This document shows positions 1 to 3,580 of a stretch of 5,745 nt of DNA, piece after piece (within the stretch, counting starts at the first letter, position 1; the number at the start of each line of letters is the position of its first letter). Source of the DNA: an uncultured Tabrizicola sp. (GTDB taxonomy: Bacteria; Pseudomonadota; Alphaproteobacteria; Rhodobacterales; Rhodobacteraceae). Location of the stretch: contig CALLZQ010000702.1 in the NCBI GenBank assembly GCA_937858255.1, positions 1-5,745 of the forward strand, given 5' to 3'. A program made the translations under genes and the position numbers. The notes beneath the pieces were generated by a model. That model was not told the origin of the DNA and did no database searches. It was given only the letters and a program-made list of their open reading frames with translations.

Positions 1-134
1 TCGAAGCGCTCAAGGCAGAGCTGGCCAAGGCGCGGACCCGTTCGCCCGAACTCCCCCAACAGGATACCACCCGGAGCGAAGTGGCCGCCGAGACCGCCCC
101 GAAAAAGGGCGCAGCGGCCAAACCCAAGGGCTGA
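1..134 (+). CDS. C-terminal end of an unidentified phage protein (partial)
   Basis: The window opens inside this gene. Reading from base 3, 43 codons remain before TGA at 132-134. The tail starts with a helical, charged stretch (EALKAELAKAR) and ends in an Ala/Lys/Pro-rich, probably disordered segment (APKKGAAAKPKG). Third codon positions are GC-rich, as in the clear genes downstream, so the frame is credible. Nothing in this piece identifies a family. By position, just before connector genes of Mu type, it could be a head or head-completion protein (Mu gp35/HI1506 lies here in Mu-like phages), but that is inference from gene order only. Confidence 0.6.
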   Translation, partial: EALKAELAKARTRSPELPQQDTTRSEVAAETAPKKGAAAKPKG

Positions 135-135
135 T

Positions 136-151
136 GCCCCCCGGCGGGGGC
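136..151 (+). repeat. GC-only hairpin just after the first gene
   Basis: GCCCCC at 136-141 pairs with GGGGGC at 146-151 around the 4-base loop CGGC, directly after the stop codon at 132-134. There is no T-tract behind it, so a standard intrinsic terminator is not supported. GGCGGGG at 143-149 can instead pair with CCCCGCC at 163-169, giving a competing fold. Confidence 0.4.
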
Positions 152-195
152 GGTGACCCCGGCCCCGCCAACCCCATACCCTATCGGAGATTCCC

Positions 196-416
196 CTGAG
201 CCGTTTTTTCGTCCTGTCGCTTGGCCGGGCCGGGGGCGCCCCCTTCGGCGTGATGCCCCCATCTGGCTTTGCGACGGTTCCCGCCGCCGCGCGCCCCCCC
301 CGCCCCTGATCCGCCGTATCTGGATGAGTGCGACCTCCCTGAACGAGCGCCGTCTCGGCGGTGTGCAGATCAAGGGCTATCTCGGGTTGCCGACGGTCCG
401 GATGCTGACCGGCTGA
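196..416 (+). pseudogene. Candidate small ORF split between two frames at a C-run
   Basis: A Shine-Dalgarno-like GGAG (186-189) lies 6 bases before a CTG at 196. From there a frame with coding-like composition (LSRFFVLSLGRAGGAPFGVM...) runs to TGA at 307-309. The frame one base back continues from about 300 to TGA at 414-416 and also looks coding, including an ATG at 324 and the peptide GGVQIKGYLGLPTVRMLTG. A -1 shift, or one base missing from the 8-C run at 294-301, would join them into about 73 residues. In-phase slippery heptamers exist at 204-210 (T TTT TTC) and 294-300 (C CCC CCC). I recognise no family. It may be a broken gene, a sequencing or assembly error in the homopolymer, programmed frameshifting with an unusual CTG start, or chance. 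The piece 324-416 alone lacks a clear ribosome binding site. Confidence 0.3.
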
Positions 417-555
417 GCCTTGTAAGCGAGGGGCGGCCCCTGTGGTCGCCCCAGTTTCTGCCCTGCGGCGGATGCATCAGACCTAAGACCGCTGACCCCG
501 GTTGAAGCCACAAAGGCGGCAGGTGCATCCCCCCGAGTGCAGCGTTCCAACAGTC

Positions 556-559
556 AGGA
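556..559 (+). promoter_or_regulatory. Ribosome binding site for the Acb2-like gene
   Basis: AGGA lies 6 bases before ATG 566. It gives this gene its own initiation signal despite the untranslated gap upstream and fixes the start codon. Confidence 0.7.
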
Positions 560-565
560 TTTTCC

Positions 566-829
566 ATGATCGCAGATCAGAAACATGCGGGCCTGCCGGT
601 CGCAGGATATCAGCCGCAATCGGCGGCTGCCGTCGAACTCGTGAACGGGAACAAGCAGATGGAAGAGCGCCTGCTCCGGATCTGCGATGGGCTGACTATG
701 GTCGGGGATGTCGATCAGCGCTGGCTCTCGATGGCGATCAGCCATTTTGAGCAGGGTTTCATGGCCCTGAACCGTTCGATCTTCAAGCCCGGCCGCATTG
801 TCTTGCCGGAAGACGAGGCGAAGCCGTGA
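566..829 (+). CDS. acb2: Acb2/Tad1-type cyclic-nucleotide sponge (anti-CBASS protein)
   Basis: An 87-residue soluble protein with the layout of the Acb2/Tad1 hairpin family. A short N-terminal loop ends in GY (residues 14-15). A long helix with NxxK and ERLLRI follows (27-39), then a second helix with the family signature D50-Q-R-W-L and FEQGFMALNRSIF (61-73), and a short charged tail. Characterised Acb2 proteins, about 90-95 residues long, assemble into hexamers and sequester cyclic di- and trinucleotides made by CBASS cyclases, so the effector is not triggered. In Pseudomonas phage PaMx33 Acb2 I recall Tyr11 and Lys26 as ligand-contacting; Tyr15 and Lys30 here keep that 15-residue spacing. 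The family call rests on motif recognition, and the ligand is not shown by the sequence. The gene ends in a GTGA overlap with the DUF1320 gene, so it is translated with the structural operon. The ATG has an AGGA 6 bases upstream. Confidence 0.83.
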   Translation: MIADQKHAGLPVAGYQPQSAAAVELVNGNKQMEERLLRICDGLTMVGDVDQRWLSMAISHFEQGFMALNRSIFKPGRIVLPEDEAKP

Positions 830-1248
830 CCTATGCCACGCTCACCGATCTCATCGAGCGGGCCGGCGAGGCGGAGTTGCGCCAGATCGCCGATCGCGAC
901 CGGGACAACATTCCCGATCCGGATGTGATCGAGGCCGCGCTGACCGGCGCGAATACCCTGATCGACGGTTATGTGTTCGCGCGGTATTCGCGCCCGTTGC
1001 CCGCAGTGCCGCCGGTGCTGACCGTCTGGGCCGTGTCGATCGCGCGCTACCTGCTGCACCGCAATGGTGCCCCAGATCATGTTGCCCAGGACTACAAGGA
1101 CACGCTGTCGGCCCTGAAAGATGTGCAGGCCGGCCGCTATGCCCTGATCGCCGAGACCGGCAACGCCGATCCGGATGTCAAGCTCGGCCAGGTCATGGCC
1201 GAACATCCGGCGCAGGTCTTCACCCCTACGAAGCTGCGGGGCTGGTGA
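826..1248 (+). CDS. DUF1320 family head-tail connector protein (Mu gp36-like)
   Basis: 140 residues, the usual size for DUF1320. Family features in order: an N-terminal YATLTDLIERAGEAEL helix (3-18), a D-R-D-R-D linker (23-27), VIEAALTGANTLIDGYVFARYSRPL (34-58) with the conserved IDGY...RY core, the P-P-V-L and SIARYLL segment (62-77), and a C-terminal helix DYKDTLSALKDVQAG (89-103). In Mu-like phages this protein follows the major capsid gene and is assigned to the head-tail interface. The start is a GTG overlapping the previous stop by four bases, with GAGG (815-818) 7 bases upstream inside the Acb2-like gene, which suggests translational coupling. The next gene begins in the stop codon (TGATG). 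Family is nearly certain; the exact connector role is inferred from position. Confidence 0.9.
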   Translation: MTYATLTDLIERAGEAELRQIADRDRDNIPDPDVIEAALTGANTLIDGYVFARYSRPLPAVPPVLTVWAVSIARYLLHRNGAPDHVAQDYKDTLSALKDVQAGRYALIAETGNADPDVKLGQVMAEHPAQVFTPTKLRGW

Positions 1249-1673
1249 TGCTGGCTGATATCCACGACCGTCTCAAGATTTCCGGCGGTCCCGCCTTCAG
1301 CGGGGTCGAGATCGCCGAGGATATCGATGCCTTCACTGCCCGCGCGGGTCAGGTCGATACCGGCACGGTCATTGTCATGCCGTGGCGAGAGGGGGCGAGC
1401 AAGCAGAGCCTCGCGACCGGTGGCTTCCGCCAGCGCGTCGCCGTGCAGTTCCTGACCGGAATCGTCATCCGCCATTATGACCATCTGATGGGCGGGGACC
1501 GGGCCGTCCAGTTCGATGCTCTCAAGACGCAGATAGAGGCCCTGCTGGCCGGCTGGGAGCCGCCCGGCGCCGAGCCCTGCGAGCTGGTGGGTGGGGAAAG
1601 CAGCCCCGTCACGACCGGTGTCAGCATTTACGTCCAGACCTGGGAGACTGCGCGTTTCCTGACAGGAGAGTGA
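1248..1673 (+). CDS. Gp37-like / tail terminator-like protein
   Basis: 141 residues, starting at the ATG that shares a base with the preceding stop. Position directly after DUF1320 and before a DUF2635-like gene matches Mu gp37 (DUF1834). Visible features fit the small tail-terminator fold: a central segment RQRVAVQFLTGIVIRHYDHL (61-80) that reads as beta-strand then helix, helix ALKTQIEALLAGWEPPG (91-107), and a C-terminal strand pair GVSIYVQTWETARFL (124-138). Such proteins cap the tail tube at the head-proximal end and help fix its length. No strong Shine-Dalgarno lies before the ATG (GCGGGG is the best), so initiation probably depends on coupling to the upstream gene. The same frame is open upstream to about 798, but that part overlaps DUF1320 and lacks family character. 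Confidence 0.7.
   Translation: MLADIHDRLKISGGPAFSGVEIAEDIDAFTARAGQVDTGTVIVMPWREGASKQSLATGGFRQRVAVQFLTGIVIRHYDHLMGGDRAVQFDALKTQIEALLAGWEPPGAEPCELVGGESSPVTTGVSIYVQTWETARFLTGE
1664..1668 (+). promoter_or_regulatory. Ribosome binding site deciding the start of the DUF2635-like gene
   Basis: AGGAG lies 7 bases before ATG 1676 but only 1 base before an in-frame GTG at 1670. The spacing favours ATG 1676 as the true start, two codons inside the longest open frame. Confidence 0.75.
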
Positions 1674-1675
1674 CC

Positions 1676-1894
1676 ATGACCGATATTCCCCCCCATGGCG
1701 GCCGATGGGTCCGCGACGCCGAGACCGGCGCCCTCACTCCTGCTGATCCGGGACCGGACGCAGAGGAGGGGCCCGCGCCCGAGAGCGCCGGCCCACCTGG
1801 GACCAATTCGGGCGATCCGCCGCCCGCCGCACCCTCTCTTGATCCCGAAACCAGGGTGGCCAAGGCTGCGCCGCCCGCGAAGAAAAGGACCTGA
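1676..1894 (+). CDS. Small Pro-rich DUF2635-like phage protein
   Basis: 72 residues. The N-terminal part GGRWVRDAETGALTPAD (8-24) resembles the short conserved core of DUF2635 proteins (a VRD..TG..L pattern), the family of Mu gp38. That is where the Mu gene order 36-37-38 would put it. The remainder is Pro/Ala/Gly/Glu-rich and likely disordered, ending in the basic AKAAPPAKKRT. The function of this family is unknown to me; it lies between tail-terminator and tube genes in many Mu-like phages. ATG 1676 is chosen over GTG 1670 from the AGGAG spacing. Only 2 bases separate its stop from the next ATG, and its last codons carry that gene's ribosome binding site. Gene reality is well supported by spacing and flanks; the family call is moderate because it rests on one short motif. 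Confidence 0.6.
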   Translation: MTDIPPHGGRWVRDAETGALTPADPGPDAEEGPAPESAGPPGTNSGDPPPAAPSLDPETRVAKAAPPAKKRT

Positions 1895-1896
1895 TC

Positions 1897-2823
1897 ATGC
1901 CCGTTCGTCGCTGGCACAAGCTCGCCATGTTGCACAAGCTGGAGACTGTCTATGGCACCGATGCGGCCCCGGCCGCCACCAATGCCATCGTGGCCACCAA
2001 TATCACCTTCACGCCGCTTCAGGCTGAAGAAGTCGAGCGCGATCTGATGCTGCCGTACTTCGGCAATCAGGGAAAACTCCTGACCGCCGAACATGGGCGC
2101 ATCGAATTCGATGTCGAGATCGCAGGTTCCGGCGTCAAGGGGACGGTGCCCAAGTACGGCAGCCTCCTGCGCGCCTGCGGCATGTCGGAAACCGTCACCG
2201 CCGCCACGGCCGTCGATTACCAGATCATCGAAGACGGCATCGAGTCCGGATCGGTGCGGTTCAACGCTGACGGCGTCCAGCACATTTTTCTCGGCGCGCA
2301 GGCAAACGTCACTATCAATGTCTCACCCAAGGCTATCCCCAAATACCGCTTCTCGCTTGTCGGTTTGCTCGGGTCAGTGACCGACACGGTGCTGCCCGCC
2401 GTCACCATGACCGGGTGGATCCCTCCCGTCATCGTCAACAAGGCGAACACGGTCCTTACCCTGCATGGCTGGACGGCCGTGGCCGAATCCGTTTCGCTCG
2501 ATCTGGGCAATGTGCTGACGCCGCGCTTCCTGATCGGCGATGAGCGCGTCCTGGTCTCTGATCGCAAATCGACCGGCACGATCGTTGTCGAGGCGCGCTC
2601 GCTGGCGGAAATCAACTGGTTCCAGCGGGCACAGGCACGGACCCGGGGCGCGTTGAGCCTGATCCACGGCACAGCTGACGGCAATATCGTCGAGATCACC
2701 GCCCCGGCGGTCGAGATCGGAGTGCCGTCGCAGGGTCAGACCGACGGGTTGATCAACTATTCGCTGCCCCTGTCCCTGTGCCCTGTGTCGGGGCGGGACG
2801 AATTGAAGATCAAGGTGCGCTGA
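1897..2823 (+). CDS. Phage tail tube protein (major tail protein)
   Basis: 308 residues, matching the phage tail tube family Phage_tube_2 (PF18906) by recall of its pattern. The N-terminus LAMLHKLETVYGTDAAP (9-25) corresponds to the family's L..LE..YGTD.AP. It is followed by TPLQAEEVERDLMLPYFGN (39-57), strands FDVEIAGSGVKGTVP (71-85) and GSLLRACGMSETV (88-100). The middle and C-terminal parts alternate beta-strand-like segments, as expected for a tube subunit with an extra Ig-like or beta domain. Subunits stack as hexameric rings to form the non-contractile tail tube. ATG 1897 has AAGGA (1885-1889) 7 bases upstream. The stop overlaps the next ATG (TGATG). A tube gene here, with no sheath-like gene before it in the window, points to a siphovirus tail rather than Mu's contractile tail. 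Confidence 0.88.
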   Translation: MPVRRWHKLAMLHKLETVYGTDAAPAATNAIVATNITFTPLQAEEVERDLMLPYFGNQGKLLTAEHGRIEFDVEIAGSGVKGTVPKYGSLLRACGMSETVTAATAVDYQIIEDGIESGSVRFNADGVQHIFLGAQANVTINVSPKAIPKYRFSLVGLLGSVTDTVLPAVTMTGWIPPVIVNKANTVLTLHGWTAVAESVSLDLGNVLTPRFLIGDERVLVSDRKSTGTIVVEARSLAEINWFQRAQARTRGALSLIHGTADGNIVEITAPAVEIGVPSQGQTDGLINYSLPLSLCPVSGRDELKIKVR

Positions 2824-3197
2824 TGAAGTTCGTTCTGGCAAAGACCCGGCGTTACTGGGGGCCCGTGACCGTTCGTCTGCCCGATCCCGAGGTGCCCGGC
2901 GCCGTGATCGAGCAAGTGCTGCGGCTGCAATTCGAACCCTATGCGCGCGATGAGCAGCTCGCCGCACAGGAGCGCGCCGCCGCCTGCTCCTCGCTGGCAG
3001 AACTGGTCGAAAACGAAACCCGGGATGCACTGGCGCAGATCCGCAACTGGGATGACGTTGTCGGCGAAGACGGCCAGTTGGTGCCCTTCACGCCGGCAGC
3101 CCTGAAGGAAGCTCTTGCCCAGTCCTGGTTCCGCCGCGCGGTGCAGGAGGCCCTGACGGCATCGCTTTCCGGCGAGGTCGCGCGCCTGGGAAACTGA
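2823..3197 (+). CDS. Tail assembly chaperone, short form (lambda gpG equivalent)
   Basis: 124 residues between tail tube and tape measure genes, the standard place for the tail assembly chaperone. The N-terminal part contains RYWGPVTVRLPDPE (10-23) and a central helical region. The C-terminal half IRNWDDVVGEDGQLVPFTPAALKEAL (73-98) followed by FRRAVQEALTASL (103-115) fits the family pattern of a W.dv...G..vpft..alkeal helix. The protein binds the tape measure protein and recruits tube subunits, and is absent from the finished virion in known systems. ATG 2823 overlaps the preceding stop and has AAGG (2812-2815) 7 bases upstream. Its last two codons and the preceding base form a -1 slippery heptamer directly before TGA 3195-3197, so most ribosomes should stop here and a minority should make the longer fusion. 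Confidence 0.85.
   Translation: MKFVLAKTRRYWGPVTVRLPDPEVPGAVIEQVLRLQFEPYARDEQLAAQERAAACSSLAELVENETRDALAQIRNWDDVVGEDGQLVPFTPAALKEALAQSWFRRAVQEALTASLSGEVARLGN
3188..3194 (+). promoter_or_regulatory. -1 ribosomal frameshift slippery site GGGAAAC
   Basis: The heptamer is in the required phase, G GGA AAC, in the chaperone frame and is immediately followed by TGA at 3195. After slippage the paired codons become GGG AAA and reading resumes at CTG 3194. Lambda's G/GT site is GGGAAAG at the same place in the equivalent gene. Final AAC is a less efficient bacterial slip codon than AAG, which may set a low fusion ratio; that is inference. Confidence 0.85.
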
Positions 3198-3580
3198 AGG
3201 CTGCCGCGCGGGCTTGGGCGCTCGCGCGGCAGGGCCGGTCGGACAGCCGGGTCCCGGCCACGATCGATGCCGAGATCGCCCGCCAGTTCGCCGCCATGGG
3301 CGTCAGTGTTGAGGTGCAGGAAGACCGGCCCGCGGCCGATGTGCTGGAGATACTGCCGCAGAACTGGGCCTCGTTTCAGGTCTGGATGGCGGTGCAGACG
3401 CAATGGCGGGTAGCCGCCGGCATGGGAGGGATCGTCTGGCTGGGTCTCGATTACGGCGCCGTCGGCGGGGGGGTGGGGCGCCGCCCGCCCGAGGGGGGCC
3501 TAGATGGCAATAACGGTTTTGCGGGCCTCCGCGGGGTGGAAGCCGAAGCGCTGGCCACTTTTGCCGAAGGTGAGACATGA
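3194..3580 (+). CDS. DUF1799 extension of the tail assembly chaperone, made by -1 frameshift (lambda gpT-like)
   Basis: The zone codes for 128 residues and is reached from the chaperone gene by a -1 shift at 3188-3194, giving a 252-residue fusion. In fusion numbering, LKAAARAWALARQG begins at 125, a helix follows (147-157), and the DUF1799 signature is NWASFQVWMAVQTQW (181-195) with GLDYGAV (208-214). The last part is Gly-rich, then helical VEAEALATFAEG (239-250). By analogy with gpGT, the extension should bind tube subunits while the G part coats the tape measure protein. There is no good independent start: the first ATG (3296) lacks a Shine-Dalgarno and would remove 34 residues of the open region. 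The stop overlaps the tape measure ATG in ATGA. The G-run at 3467-3473 is a place to check for sequencing error, but the frame stays open to a sensible stop. Confidence 0.82.
   Translation: MKAAARAWALARQGRSDSRVPATIDAEIARQFAAMGVSVEVQEDRPAADVLEILPQNWASFQVWMAVQTQWRVAAGMGGIVWLGLDYGAVGGGVGRRPPEGGLDGNNGFAGLRGVEAEALATFAEGET
3201..3232 (+). promoter_or_regulatory. Frameshift-stimulating RNA hairpin
   Basis: CTGCCGCGCG (3201-3210) is perfectly complementary to 3223-3232. The stem extends inward by a G-U pair (3211/3222) and two more pairs (3212/3221, 3213/3220), giving 13 bp with a 6-base loop TTGGGC. It begins 6 bases after the slippery heptamer, within the 5-9 base distance usual for -1 frameshift stimulators. 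It lies in coding sequence of the extension and has no T-tract, so a terminator role is unlikely. Confidence 0.8.
3233..3259 (+). repeat. Second inverted repeat abutting the frameshift hairpin
   Basis: GGCCGG (3233-3238) pairs with CCGGCC (3254-3259) around a 15-base loop. It begins at the base after the main hairpin ends, so the two stems could stack on each other. A functional role is unproven, and in a GC-rich gene a 6-bp stem can occur by chance. Confidence 0.4.
3567..3570 (+). promoter_or_regulatory. Ribosome binding site of the tape measure gene
   Basis: AAGG lies 6 bases before ATG 3577, inside the end of the frameshifted gene. It supports 3577 as the start, within the ATGA overlap. 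Confidence 0.65.

Larger units (their letters stand above)
135..565. other. Gene-poor gap in an otherwise packed operon
   Basis: Elsewhere genes overlap or lie 2 bases apart, but here about 430 bases have no intact convincing gene. The left half (196-416) holds a candidate broken small ORF, listed separately. The right half (417-565) has stops in all forward frames, no convincing start and mixed codon quality. It carries short inverted repeats: AGGGG/CCCCT at 429-433 and 437-441, and GGATGCA/TGCATCC at 470-476 and 524-530. No T-run follows any hairpin, so I do not call an intrinsic terminator, and I see no good sigma-70-type promoter. It could be a remnant of a lost gene, or the 5' untranslated leader of the anti-defence gene at 566. 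Confidence 0.6.

Noticed and set aside
136..169. Intrinsic terminator after the first gene
   Set aside because: Hairpins can form but no T-run follows; the T-run at 204-209 is over 30 bases away and not preceded by a good stem.
153..323. Coding region from ATG 153 in the frame ending at 416
   Set aside because: The first half is Pro/Arg-rich and lacks a ribosome binding site; only the part after about 300 looks coding.
502..530. Possible -35-like TTGAAG (502-507) promoter for the Acb2-like gene
   Set aside because: No acceptable -10 element lies 16-18 bases downstream, where the sequence is GC-rich.
370..567. Minus-strand 65-codon open frame in the gap before the Acb2-like gene
   Set aside because: No recognisable family, the opposite strand to the whole operon, and its start overlaps the forward gene start; not enough to call a gene.
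715..1206. Minus-strand open frame of 163 codons
   Set aside because: Antisense to the Acb2-like and DUF1320 genes; composition is typical of a shadow frame.
798..1247. N-terminal extension of the gp37-like frame back to an ATG at 798
   Set aside because: It would overlap nearly all of DUF1320 and is arginine-rich shadow sequence; ATG 1248 in the TGATG overlap gives the expected protein length.
1621..2283. Minus-strand open frame of 220 codons
   Set aside because: Antisense to the DUF2635-like and tail tube genes, which have strong family and ribosome-binding evidence.
3467..3473. Seven-G run as a second slippage site or sequencing error
   Set aside because: The frame continues to a helical C-terminus and an ATGA overlap with the next gene, so no shift is needed to explain the product.
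3296..3580. Stand-alone gene for the DUF1799 domain starting at ATG 3296
   Set aside because: There is no Shine-Dalgarno, and the frame is open and coding-like back to the slippery site; frameshifting explains expression better.
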